From Phlebotomus papatasi (taxonomy: Eukaryota > Arthropoda > Insecta > Diptera > Psychodidae): 64,000 nt of DNA. The notes beneath the pieces were generated by a model, which was not told the origin of the DNA, did no database searches, and saw only the letters and a program-made list of their open reading frames with translations. Each line of letters begins with the position of its first letter. Position 1 is the stretch's first letter. Made by a program: the position numbers and the translations under genes. The stretch lies in assembly GCF_024763615.1 (NCBI RefSeq), contig NC_077222.1, forward strand, positions 1,364,001 through 1,428,000, given 5' to 3'. Positions 1 through 12,000 of the stretch are shown piece by piece.

Positions 1-1090
1 CTTAAGAGCCTTCCATTTTGGGATATGAAAAACAGTCTTTTAGGATTCAAATCACCCTTAAATAGGGCTGAACCCTACAGCCTTATATGCATCTTTTGGG
101 AGAAAAATAAGCTTTCAGGATTTAAGTATCCCCCTAAAGAAATTATTTTTTTTATGATTCAGGCTACCCCTACCAAGAGCGTGATTCAAGAACTTTCCGT
201 TTTGGGATAAGGAAAATAATCTTTCAGTATTCAGATCGCCCCTACCTAGGGCTGAACCTAAGAATTTGTTTTTCATTTTTAAAGACAAAAAAATATGTTC
301 AAGGATTCGTATTATCCCTATCTAGGCCTAGGTTCATGAAACTTCCTTTTAAAAATGAGAAAAAATAATCTTTCAGTATTCAGATCGCCCCTACCTAGGG
401 CTAAACCTAAGAATTTTTCTTTCATATTCAAAGACAAAGAAAATTATGTTCAAGGATTTGGATTATACCTGTCTAGGGCTAGGGTCACAAACCTTCCTTC
501 TAAGAATGAGAAAAAAATTATCTTTCAGGATTCAGATCGCCCGTACCTAGGGCGCAACTCAAGAACCTGATCTTCATCTTTCGAGAAAAGAAAAATGATT
601 TTATTAAATTTAAATTCTCCCTAGCCAATGTATGACTTAAGAACCTAGCCTCAATTTTTGGAAACAAAACAGATAATTTTCAAAATTTAAATCAGCCTTA
701 CCTAGAATTGAACCTAAAAACCTAACTTTCATTTTTTTACCAAAGAAAATAATCTTTCAGGATTTAGTTCACCCCTACCTAGGGCTTGATTCAGGATCCG
801 TCCAGTCATCTTTCGGGATAAAACACTCCTAAAATTTTTTAGGATTTAGAATAACTCCTATTTAGGGCTTGATTTAAGAAGCTTCCATTCATGTTTTGAG
901 AAAAATTAGCTTTTAGGATTTACAACACTCCTACTAAGGGAAGGAACCTAGATCGTTCGACTCATCTTTCGGGATAACAGAATAAGTTTTGTAGTATTCA
1001 GGTCTCCCCTACTTAGATCTGAACCTAAGAACCTATTCATCATTTTACGATTTAGAACAACTCCTATTTAGGGCTTGATCTAGCACAAGA
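1..1090. repeat. ~75-bp tandem repeat in the Serrate intron
   Basis: About 14 diverged copies of a ~75-bp unit fill the stretch before the Serrate exon. The recognisable core reads TTCAGATCGCCCCTACCTAG followed by GGGCTGAACCTAAGAACC, seen best near 220, 295, 372, 447, 522 and 754. Some reading frames stay open through it only because the unit lacks stops. It lies in the intron preceding the last Serrate exon, so it should be transcribed and spliced out. Confidence 0.8.
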
Positions 1091-1141
1091 AAAAAAGCTT
1101 AAGGAAAATCACTAGCCTAAGCCGCTACTTTTCCGTTTTAG

Positions 1142-1888
1142 TCATCTCCTGCAGGAGGATCCACTGGAAGTACCGCAATCAGGGACGCTATTAAGATCTT
1201 AGGGGAAGTCCTATCACGCCAGGGGAGCAATCTGAGTGGTTCCCGGTTGGACAATCACGAGGCAGCCCCATTGGTAGCCATTGTGGAGGTTAAGGTGGAA
1301 ACAGCCTTGATATCCAACGAGCCTAGTAGTTCGAATTACTTAATAGCCGTAGCCTGTGGTAGTGCAATAGCAGCATTGTGTATAGGTGCCATAGTTACAC
1401 TGTTACTGAAGCAGAGATTGTCTGGGCAGAGTGGATCAGGTGTCAGTTTATCCTCGACAGTCGATACGAGTCGACATGAAGAGGAGAAGTCCAACAATTT
1501 GCAGAATGAAGAGAATTTCCGAAGATATGCAAATCCCCTGAAAGGTAGTGCTAGTTCCCTGAGAGGAGCAATGGAACTCAGCCTAAATCCTGCACCTGAA
1601 GTAGCGCCAGTAAGCATAGCAGGTCCAAGTGCCCTTCATCGATCCCAACCCCTTTTTCCATCGTGCGATCCTGATTTTAGCGAAAAGGACTCTGACAATG
1701 CAAGTGGACACAGAGGATCCCAGAATCTCCTGTTCAAGGCCCAGAATCCCGAAGTTCGCAAGAATACCTTTGAGACTTTTGAAAATTCTCACAAAGACTT
1801 TGGGAAAAGGGCAATTAATTGCCAAGCACTCCCTCCAGCTACTAATCTCCTGCCCGCCGATTCAGATGGGCTCACAGTTCATGTCTGA
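1142..1888 (+). CDS. Ser: Serrate (Jagged-type Notch ligand), terminal coding exon
   Basis: This exon encodes the last 249 residues of a transmembrane protein. A juxtamembrane segment is followed by a hydrophobic helix (about residues 65-87 of the piece: NYLIAVACGSAIAALCIGAI and on), a K/R stop-transfer and a ~160-residue cytoplasmic tail. The tail motifs KSNNLQNEENFRRYANPL, MELSLNPAPE, ALHRSQPLFPSCD and DFGKRAINC match my memory of the intracellular part of fly Serrate, a DSL ligand that activates Notch on neighbouring cells. The tail ends TVHV, a hydrophobic end resembling a class I PDZ ligand. The DSL and EGF-repeat exons lie upstream, outside the window. The acceptor is TTTTAG at 1136-1141; CTGCAG ending at 1154 is an alternative. 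The stop TGA is at 1886-1888. Identity rests on memory of the family, but several independent motifs agree. Confidence 0.85.
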   Translation, partial: SSPAGGSTGSTAIRDAIKILGEVLSRQGSNLSGSRLDNHEAAPLVAIVEVKVETALISNEPSSSNYLIAVACGSAIAALCIGAIVTLLLKQRLSGQSGSGVSLSSTVDTSRHEEEKSNNLQNEENFRRYANPLKGSASSLRGAMELSLNPAPEVAPVSIAGPSALHRSQPLFPSCDPDFSEKDSDNASGHRGSQNLLFKAQNPEVRKNTFETFENSHKDFGKRAINCQALPPATNLLPADSDGLTVHV

Positions 1889-2535
1889 AGAAGTGCTCTA
1901 AGTTGATCCTACGCTTAGTTAGACAAGACACCCCTCAATTCTGAGATAGAGGAACCTAAAAGACTTATCACAGAATCCAGGGGAAGATTACAATTTTTCC
2001 TTTGCCCACTTGACTAGAAGCATAAATTATGTTTATTTGCCAATCAAGTTGCCATTTACTTCCATATTTTTCCGATTTTTTTTTTGAAAAAAAAACTTTA
2101 AAATAATAAAAAAAAAATATAAATATGAATTAATTTGCTGAGAAAACTGTTAAACGGAAAAGTGTGATATTACAAATATTTTTTTATGGAAGAAAAACAA
2201 ATTGAAAAAATAAATTATTGTAAATATAGGTGAAAAAAATGTAATAAATTAAAGAAAAATAGTGGATAATATTTTGAAAAAATAATTTTTTTAGTAAATT
2301 ATTAGACGTAAAATTAGAAATTTAATTGTATTATATTGTGTAGTGATTGTATTTAATGAAGAAAAAGAAAAAAAACAATGCTTGTGATGAATTTATACAT
2401 TTAAAAAACTTTGAACATTTGAACAAGGAAAAATAAATTAGCCATATTTTAGTACTTAAAAGTGATAGCTTTAAAATGCTAAAGCGCTATGACACATTCA
2501 ACATCAACTATGCAACAGGGTTTTTGGGTACGGGG
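1889..2535. other. 3' flank of Serrate, AT-rich, no gene seen
   Basis: Probable 3' UTR and flank. It is very AT-rich, with AATAAA-like signals around 2100. No open frame or repeat of note was seen. Confidence 0.5.
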
Positions 2536-2539
2536 TCTT

Positions 2540-2790
2540 TGCTATTTTCTTTTCAGGTTGCGTCATTTCCAGGAAGGAATTTGCGCCCGTAATCTAAGCA
2601 AATCCGTTTTGCCGGTTTTTGATACTTAAATGATCATAATTCGGATTCTAGTGAACCAATTTTGATCTTTGTAGAGAAAAAGTTGTAGGCCTTTGAGTGG
2701 CCGACAATTTTCTAGAACTCGTGAATTTCCTAAAACCGACACCAGAGGCACTGTAGTCTCAAATTGTATTTTCAGTCATTTCAAATAGAG
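2540..2790 (+). repeat. Dispersed repeat with the core ACCAGAGGCRCTGTAG
   Basis: The stretch around 2735 (ACCGACACCAGAGGCACTGT followed by AGTCTCAAAT) recurs at 55150-55190 on the same strand. A reverse copy lies around 4320-4400 (GTACAGCGCCTCTGGTGTTC). The upstream part, including the ACTCGTGAATTTCCT region, also aligns with the reverse copy. It looks like an interspersed element of at least 120 bp; its ends are not resolved. Confidence 0.55.
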
Positions 2791-3235
2791 ATATCTCAAC
2801 AAGCAATTTTTAACTGCTCGAACTCCAAGAGAGAGCAGTTTTCACAATCCAAATATTTTTTAAATGGTATTTAAGACTTAAACATATAAAAAATTAAAAA
2901 GGGGCCTGAAACTAAAAAAAAAACTAAGATTTACTTCACCTTAGGAGCATTTTTAACCAAGAAAAGCACTTTTACTGCTTTCAAAGGTCTTTTTTGGTGA
3001 ATCTTAAGAGTTTTCCAAAAAATTGTAGATCAATCAATTTCAAATTAAAATGAATTTTCGGTAAATTTTTCAAAGAAAATCTAACTTTTGGGAATATTCA
3101 ACTCAATTCAATTCAATTTTGAGGAAGTTTTTGATCAATGTTTATCAAAAGAAAATACAATGTTATCCTAGAAGAGTCTTTAAGGAATTTCTCAAGATTT
3201 CCACATCTGTCCCAAAATAATTAAAGACATTGAAT

Positions 3236-4235
3236 AAACGAGCAGTAAAAGTGAAATTTGGTCAGTAAAAAATTCGAAATGATCAGTAAAGGCAATAAAA
3301 ATAATGGTCAGTAGAAAATAATAAAGGGACAGTAAAAAGTTAAAAAAGGTCAGTAAAAAATTACAAATGAACAGTCAATAAAAATTAAAAGCGGTTAGCA
3401 AAAAGTGAAACACGATCAGCAAAAAAATAAAAAGTGATCAGTAAAAAATGAAAAGTGGTCAGTAAAAAATAAAAAGTGGTCAGTGGTCAGTAAAAAATTA
3501 AAAATCAGCCGTAAAAATATACAATTTGATCAGTAAAAAATTAAAAATGAACAGTAAAAAATTAAAAAAAGCAATAAAAAATAAAAATGAGCAGTAGAAA
3601 AATAAAAAGTGGTCAGCAAAAAATTAAAAATAAGCAGTAGAAATATTCGAGTTGATGAGAGAAAAATTAAAAAGTAATCAGTAAAAAATTAAAAATCAGC
3701 AGAAAAAAATAAAAATCGGTCAGTAAAAAATAAACAGTGTGGTCAGTGAAAAATTAAAACGAGCAATTCTGACCACTTTTTATTTTTTACTGCTAATTTT
3801 TAATTTTTTGCTGCTACTTTTTAATTTTTTACTGCTCATTTTTAATTCTTTTGCTGATCAACTCGAATATTTCTACTGCTTATATTTTCTTTTAACTGAC
3901 CTTTGCTTTTTTACCTTTTTTATTTACTTTTTTATTTTTTATTATTTTTTGCTTTTAAATTTTTTATTCATTTTTTGCTGATCACTTTTTAATTTTTTAC
4001 TGATAACTTTTTAATATTTCACTGATCAATTCGAATATTTCTACTGATCGATTCGAAGTTTTAACCGATCAAATTTAACTTTCTACTGAGAAAAATGTAC
4101 TTTTTGCTGGCAAAATTGAATATTTTTAGTGATTATTTATAATAATAATAATATATAGTGATTATTCAACAATTATTTGCTGATAAAATTTAATTTTTTG
4201 CTGATCACTTTTAACTTTTTACTGATCATTTATTT
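3236..4235. repeat. ~1-kb imperfect palindrome of a CAGTAAAAAATTAAAAA minisatellite
   Basis: From about 3236 to 3768 the unit GATCAGTAAAAAATTAAAAA and variants repeat every ~20-25 bp. From about 3772 to 4235 the complementary unit (TTTTTAATTTTTTACTGATC) repeats in the opposite orientation. The switch is at ~3770, with almost no spacer, so the whole block can fold into one long imperfect hairpin. No coding potential. Confidence 0.85.
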
Positions 4236-4439
4236 TTTACCATTTTTAATGGGTTATTCGATTCGTGAGCATTTTGTAATAATATTTTTTTTTACTCCCT
4301 GTTACTTAGAATCCTTTTTACGCCCTTGGTACAGCGCCTCTGGTGTTCGTTTTACAAACTTCACAAGTCCTAGAGAATGATAGACAACTCGAAGGTCTTT
4401 AAGTTTCTCTTTATGAAGAATTAAATCGGTTAAGTAGAA

Positions 4440-5218
4440 TCTGAGCAGTGATCAATTGAGTAAAAAAACCGAAAAAATATTTTGTCTAGATCACAGGCGC
4501 AACTGCAACCAAAAACAAAAATTAAAAATAAACTAAAACTCCAAATCCCAAAAGAAAGTTCAAAATTGTTGCATAGCTTACGTGTTAGCATATTGCACTT
4601 TTTTATGTAATTTTTTTAACGTTAGTTTTTAGACTTTTTTTTTAATAAATATCATCGAAGCTGATTCACTTAAGACATGCCGTAAATCTGAAGAAGAATG
4701 TTACTATTGAATGGTCTTCCTTTTTTTCTTAAGCATAATCACTCCCAAGGACGCAATTTACTAGTGCAAAGTATTTTAATTTTTTCATAGTTTATTTATC
4801 CTCTTCCTTTCTAGATAATACAGTACTCAATTTATTCAGGATTGTATTTATTTTTCAATGAAATCAAGTCTGATTTAAAAGAAAGAAATTAAACATAAGA
4901 AACGTATAAAATGATGTATTACCGAATACTTTATGCAATAAAATAAATTCTATTATGATGTACTACGGTGTTTTTCATGGCGAGGTGCCACATCATTTTA
5001 GAGCATTTCTAGCCAACCCAGCCCCCTTTGTGCTATCTCCAAAGGTTTTTACTACGATTTTTTCTTTAAAAACTTGAAGCTATCAAATATTAAAAGATAA
5101 GATAATCAATTTTATAACAAGATAGAGCCCCTCATGTGGCTTAATTTGGCATTTTTTTTTCTTTCGAAAGATAAATCCAATTGGAGGTAATATAAATGGA
5201 CTTTTAGGAAAAATTGTG
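4440..5218. other. Intergenic stretch, no gene seen
   Basis: AT-rich sequence between the palindrome and the small-subunit SPT gene. The last few hundred bases probably contain the 3' UTR of the minus-strand gene. Nothing else was recognised. Confidence 0.4.
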
Positions 5219-5527
5219 TTATATTTGGTCAGCAGATACAGATTGTATTCCAACAGTCTCGGATGGGGTAAATACTTTCAGCAGACGTTCTGTATATTCC
5301 GGAAGATAGAAGAAGCTGGAGAAGGTCAAAAGTACCACAATAATCACGACCAGTGTATCTGAATGGAGATCAAAGGGTGTCATTAGGCAGATATTCAATA
5401 AATCTAACATCAAATTGCGACACTCACTAACAAACTTTCTCTCCCACGGTTCCAGAATTGATATACAAGTTGCCATTGTGTACTGATAATAGTACTTTTC
5501 CAGGCATTTTCTAACACTATTTAACAT
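5219..5527 (-). CDS. ghi: Small subunit of serine palmitoyltransferase (SPTSSA/B family)
   Basis: The family protein activates the SPT catalytic dimer (serine + acyl-CoA to 3-ketodihydrosphingosine) in the ER membrane. The hallmark YYYQYTMATCISILEPWER is present (residues 12-30). Unspliced, the frame gives 102 residues, but a 69-nt stretch (plus coordinates 5359-5427) starts GTGAGT and ends CATTCAG. Removing it gives exon 1 5428-5527 and exon 2 5219-5358, a 79-residue protein. This aligns without a gap to the human ~71-76-residue subunits: WERKFVNTLVV against WERTVFNSMLV, then a membrane helix and a FYLPEYTERLL match to FMPQHIMAIL. The intron is a multiple of three and has no stop, so retention would add 23 residues. 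The start is the only ATG before the motif. The symbol is from memory of the fly gene ghiberti. Confidence 0.85.
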   Translation of the reverse strand: MLNSVRKCLEKYYYQYTMATCISILEPWERKFVSECRNLMLDLLNICLMTPFDLHSDTLVVIIVVLLTFSSFFYLPEYTERLLKVFTPSETVGIQSVSADQI

Positions 5528-6048
5528 GATTTAGGTTTAGGAATGAATTTAGATTGACGTCACGTTGAAATTATTCTACAAAATTAAATCGATTGGCACT
5601 ATTTTAATCGCTAAAACAATCACTCAATTGCTAAGAATCACTTTGATGTCTGACCAGAGTCTTATGAATCAGGAAAAATATTTGAGTTTTGAAGAAATCT
5701 TGACAGTTGAAATGCGCATTTTATCTTGCTCTTTCTGCCTTTCATTGAATTTCGATAACATTGCCAGCGAGAGAAATAGACGGCAATATGCTAGTCCATA
5801 GACATTACCTTTTCCCGATTCATACACTACTGGGAAAATTTCTTAGGACAACCTACCTAAAGCCCAAAGAAAAGCAACTCTTAGAATAAGAGAAAGTACC
5901 CAGGAGCAATAAAATAAATCATTGGAAATTGTGCATAAAATCAATATCGAGATGAATGATAAGCTAATTGGCCTAATCGTAAATCAAAACCATTACGATA
6001 ATACAGAGTAATTTCCAAAAGAGATACAAATCTCCAATTTAATTGTAG
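5528..6048. other. Divergent intergenic region between the SPT subunit and the pickpocket gene
   Basis: This should hold the promoter of the minus-strand gene and either the 5' end or an intron of the channel gene. A 51-codon ATG frame from 5646 has no recognisable similarity, and I do not call it. No HG-motif exon of the channel was found here. Confidence 0.4.
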
Positions 6049-6097
6049 GCTCTGGAGAAAGAAACAACAGTTGATCAGAAAAATTGGAACAGCAATA

Positions 6098-9000
6098 ATG
6101 TCCAAAGTCGCACAATCTAATTTTTTGAATGTTAAATTTTATATAACATGTATCGTTGTTATATTGTTGACTCTACTTCTTCAAAATTCACTGCAAAAAC
6201 TCTGGAGAGCCTATCACATGAAATCATTTGCATTCACTGTGGATACAAATTAGTAAGAATAACAATTTCTAAAAGAATAAAAGTTGTAACTATAAGCAGA
6301 AAAATTATGTTCTAGATTCAATCGCAAAATGGGATAATTTTGGGATTGAAAGGGCTCCAATACCATTTTGCGATTGACTTCAATCCCATTTTGTGATATA
6401 CTTTTGGAGCATATTGTGATTGATTTTATCCTATTTTTGCGATAAATTTTTCGAATATATTGTGATTGATTTCATCGCATTTTGCGATTGATTTTATCCC
6501 ATTGTGAGTTTGAAAGGGCTCCAATCACACTTGGTGATTGAATCTATCCCATTATGCGATTGATCTTTCGAAAATATTTCAAATATATTTATATTTATCC
6601 CACAATGCGATCGAATATATCGCATTATGGGATTGATTTCATCGTATTTTGAGATTGATTCTATCGCATTATGGGATTGTTTTTATCCCATTTTGGAATA
6701 GTTTTTATCGCACTATGAAATTATTTATATCCCAAAATGCTATTGAATCTATCCCTAAATGTGATCGATTTTATCGCATTTTGAGACTGATTCTATCGCA
6801 TTATGGGATTGTTTTTATCGCAATATGGGATTGTTTTTATCCCACTTTGGGAAAGTTTTTATCCCACTTTAGCATTATTTTCATCGCATTATCGGATTGT
6901 TTTTATCCCATTTTAAGATTGTTTTTATGTTTCATGGGATTGTTTTATGCCATTTTTATTATTTTTTTATCGCATTTCAGTATTGTTTTTAAGGTATTCC
7001 GATATCTATTTCATCTTATTTTGCTGGGAACTTACGAAATGCTCCCAAATTGTATAACCCACTGAAAAGTTCGTAAAAGTTCGTACTTTTTTTCACAAAA
7101 ATTTATCGTAATATGATCACTTGACAAGCATATTTTGTAGTTTTACAGACATTTGTTCGTAAATGTAAACACACACAAAAATGTTCGTAAAGTTTTGTCA
7201 TTTGTTCGTAAATTTTTGCCAGACAAACAAAAATGTACGAAAACAAATTTGAAGAACAAAAAATGCCCGTTGTTCGTAAGTGTTTGTGAATTCCTACTTG
7301 GTATTTATGAAATGCTTTTAATTTGTTTAACTCGCAAAAAGTTCGTAAAAGTTTGTGATTTTTTACAAACATTGTTTGTTAATATTATTAGTGTACGCGT
7401 TTTTCTTGTTCTTTTACAAAAACTTGTTCGTACATTTTTGTTTGGCTGGCAAAAATTTACAAACAAATGACAAAATTTTACGAACAATTTTTGTATGTTT
7501 ACCAACATTTACAACAATTTCACAAAGCATTTTTTTTGTGTAAGAGCAAAATTGCATTGATCTGAAACTTTATTCAATCTTTCCCTTTATATTTATTACA
7601 GTTCTTATTAATTCACTCTGATATATAACAGTGTTATTATACTGTGCAATTGTAGATTTAAATTTTATGACATTTTACATTATCACTGTATCCAAATTGT
7701 CTGTATCCAAATGTTTTATTTTACGTTTACAGTGGTCTCTTAAATTTTTAATTGTTCGTGAAAGAAAACTTGAATTTGGCTCGCAAAAATTGGGTTATCT
7801 TGTCCTAGCAAATGTTAAATGTTAAATGTTAATTAAATGTTTTTTGAACTTTGAATGAACGATTAGTCATAAAATTTTGCAATGTAAAATTACACGACAC
7901 TTTAGTTAGGTATAGATAAATTTATGATTCTCTTTCCTTAGTACAAAATTTTGATATGTACAAAGAAAATATTATAAAAATACAGAAATAATACTAAATT
8001 ATAATAAACGGTGTAGTAAGTTGAACGAGTTTTTATTCAAGCTAAACTATATAGGTGAAAGGTAGATACTTTGTACAGTATTTCGATAAACATTTCTCAT
8101 GTTTTTGGCTCCTTTCTTTACTTTACTGGCCATATTTTCACATTATTATTAATCGTGTCGAACTTTTTTACATTAACCCTTTAACGACGAGACACTTTTC
8201 GCTGACCGAAAATCAACAATATAAATGAAACCGATGAACAAAAACTGTGAAAGGTAGGTACCTTTCAGGTAGGTGCATTTAACCTTTTAAAGTCCAACAG
8301 AGTCTGATTCGGTGCATTTTTTATCTCTAAAAGCGATAGGAACAAAAATAGCCTAAAAATAAATCAATTTTCATTTCACTTCTTTTAATGAGAAATATTA
8401 TGTATAAGTCGTATGAGTATTGTAGTTTCTTTTTTCAAAACGGTTTTTCTTTAAAAAAAAAATGGAATTTAAATTGAGGAATTTAAAAATTTGTCATTTT
8501 TGAGGTTAAATAATTATTATATAGTAAATAGCTGGCAACTTACAAAAAGTATCATAGATTCCTTCAACTTTCTACTTTACAATTACGTACAAACATACAG
8601 AAAAAAATACCTTAAGTTAGTCAGGAAAAATTATTTTCTTTATGGGACACCAGTGTTCCAATCGTCCTTAAAGGGTTAATATCTTCAAAAAAAAAAAAAA
8701 GTAATAACAATAAGAATGTCTAATTGAGGTTCTGGCGCTTGATGTAATTTTGTTGTAATCCTTAATAACCAATAAAAATTTTGAAGTTATTATATTTCGG
8801 TAAATAAATTAATTTATTTAGCAAAATTTCTAAGGAACAAAAATTTCTTCTAGGTTTGTAAAAAAAAAAAGAGAAAAAAAGATATGAAAAAAGTCTAGTT
8901 AATCAGGACGCCAATTGACTGTTTTGTCAAAAGAAAATCCATATTCAAGATTCTATAAATTTTTTGTTAATATTTCAGCCACGTAAAACACATTCTTTGA

Positions 9001-12000
9001 CGCAAAAAACGAGATTATTTTTTTGCAAAAAATTGTGAAAAAAAGAATAATGAACTAAAAATAAAACAAATCAATAGCCTCCTTGCTTCTACGATAAAAA
9101 TTTACATCCAAAATTAATTTCGGAAAACTTTCCTGCTCATACTTTAACCTTAAAATATTTTCTATTATTGTTTGTTAAAAGTTTGTCTACAGGATGTTTT
9201 AGAAAATATTTTCATATTAAAAATCATTATATTTAATAATATTAGTGGCATGTGTAGTGAAGTTATCAAGCAATTCAAATTTAATATTAGTTAATACTGG
9301 TTTAAAACTAAAGATATCGTAAATAAAATAGGGTAAAGTGATATAAGTTGGACATAGTGTTACAAGTTGGACAATTCGCCGGTACAATTTGGACATGACT
9401 TTTTTCCTGATAAATACAGTACAAAATTTGTTTTTAAGCACAAGAGACCTAATTATAAAACAAAAGCATTAAAAATATACAAATAAAAATTAAGTACTAA
9501 AAAATTGTACCACTTTACTCTAAATAACTAAAATACAAAATGAATAGTGTTGATTCGTACTATTGATAAAAGATGTGTATACCTGTAATTAACTCTCTAA
9601 AGTCTTTGACAATGCAGTGAGTATCCTAAAATTTAATTAGAAATTTTAATTGATATTTCAATTAAAAAAATTATTAAGTTTAATGTTTATGGCTATAAAT
9701 GGCTTGGGAGAAAATATAATTAAGACCGTTAACAATGTGAAAAGGATAAAATAAGCCATATTTAATTTCAATACACATAATTTAGTTAATGTTTTTATTT
9801 TAGGCAACACAATAATTTTTTTTAAATTTTTTCCTAATTTTTTTAACAGTCTGGATTGGAATACTTCCTTCCCAGCAATTTCCGTTTGTGAAGTATTCAA
9901 TGGAGAGAAAATGTGGGATCTCAATGAAATCTATTTCGGTTCTGATAGGGATAAATTTCAGGATGACTTGGTCAATGATTTAGCATTCTTCAATGGATTG
10001 TGCTCATCATGCAAAATCTGCATTCAGCAAAATAAATCAGAGTGTCGTGGAAATTTCTCTGAAACTGTCGAAAAATTCAGAACTAAATGCGAAGATCTCA
10101 TTACAAATTGTGCATGGAATGGCCAAAACTTTAGCTGCTGCGATGCTTTCCTGCCCTTAAAGACAGAATTTGGACAATGCTACACAATCAACAGCATCCA
10201 CACTAGTCCCCAATATGGCATGAAATTGATAAATAACCGACAAAGTGGACCTGGATCTCTTTACATCTTTGCCCTGGAAGACATTCAAATACACCTTCAT
10301 TCATCTTATGCTGTGCCCTATATAAATACCGAACATGATCTCCAGGAAACTATTTTATGGGGACTTCAGAAGGAAATTCTCTTCAAAACAGTCGAATTAT
10401 TCAATGATGAGAATTTGCATCAGCAAAAGATCTCACAGAGACGCTGTAGATTTTCCTCAGAATTTTCTAAAAGCAACAAAATTAAACTTTTCGATGTCTA
10501 CAGCTACTCAACTTGCATTACAACTTGCGTTGCAGAAGCTCAAATAGAACTTTGCAATTGCACTCATCATTTGATGCCCGAAAATAAGCTCAGTAAGTTT
10601 AAAAAAATATTTTGTATTTTAAAAAATGAACTTTGAAGGTTCTGAAAAGTTTCAAGACAATTTTAAATGCTTTTCATTGCACGTGGCATAGATTCAATTC
10701 ATAATTCAGGATAGATTTTGAATTTTAAAACTAATTTTTATTCTTTTATGAAATGATTTTATAGATAATACAAATATATGCACCATCGATGGACTAATGT
10801 GTCTTTCCGAGAATTTTGGTAATTATAATTATCTTTAATTGAGTTATTCTTAATTATTTACATTTAATATTGAAGAATATGAAACAGAGAATCTTTGCAA
10901 ATTTGTCTTATACGGGCTTCAGACCAAAGGCTTAGCCATATGGCTTAACTGATATATTTTCTTATCAGTCAAGATATTTTGGAAAAATTTAACTTAGGAT
11001 TCGATTTAAGGACAAATGCCCTACTAGATTCCGAAAAAAACAATAAAGTTTGTTACAATTTAGGATTCTGAGACCTTCGGGAGCTGGGGTAAACCTCTAG
11101 TCTGAAGACCGCTTTATGCTCTAGACAGATTTACGGTTTAAGCCGAGAAACGGCTTAGTGGGAAATTGATGGGAATGCAGTCTAATCACTATTTTGATTT
11201 TAATTACATTAAGCCATCTCTCAGCTTAAGCCGTAAGTCTATCCAGCACATTAGAATCGCTAACAATGCAAAAATATGAGAAAAAACCGCTGAAGTTGTG
11301 ACCGCAAAGTTTTTTGTGGTTAGCAATTCTGCCTTTAAAATTATTTAAAACATTTTGTTAACGTTTTTAAAATCTCATACTTCAAAGCAACTGTATTAAA
11401 AAATTAATTATAATAATTAAAGAAAGATTATGACATGCTAGAGCTCAAACGGCAAAAGATATCATCTTCCGATCTTCGACGACCCCTCCATTAGTCAATA
11501 TTATTAATTATATTATTAATACAGTTTTCCCCCTTCACGCCCAAAACCATGTTTTTTGTTTTTTTTTTCGAAAACGGCTCCTACGACTTTTTCATTTTCG
11601 GATATGTTTAGAGGCTTTAGAGGTAGTTAAGGCGAATCTTTCCTCCCTAACACCTATGTTCGAAAAGCATTTCGATATCGGATTTTCGAAGATCAAAATT
11701 TAACCACTTTTGGAGTGCCTATTTTTCAACGGATTTGCTTAAATTTGGATTTTTTTTGAAAGATCTTGAAATTTCCAACCTGACTGCATCAGACTTAATC
11801 GGCAGTGAATCGATAAATACCCGTAAATGAGAATGAGGTTATGTTTTGCTTAATCTTATGCTTAATAGCATAAAGTTAGAAAGTCCCTAAACTCTGAAAA
11901 TTCTTTCCAAATATGCAATTTTTATCACAAATTTGATCGCCTTAGACCGAATTGCAAAATTAACAGATTTAACTCCAAAAATAAACATAACCTATTCTTC

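Noticed and set aside
5565..5801. 78-codon ORF as the N-terminal exon of the pickpocket channel
   Set aside because: No HG motif, no suitable donor that keeps frame with the TM1 exon, and no similarity to the family.
6649..7065. 138-codon plus-strand ORF
   Set aside because: It is produced by the ~23-bp minisatellite in pickpocket intron 1. Composition is only F/I/L/S/H from the repeat.
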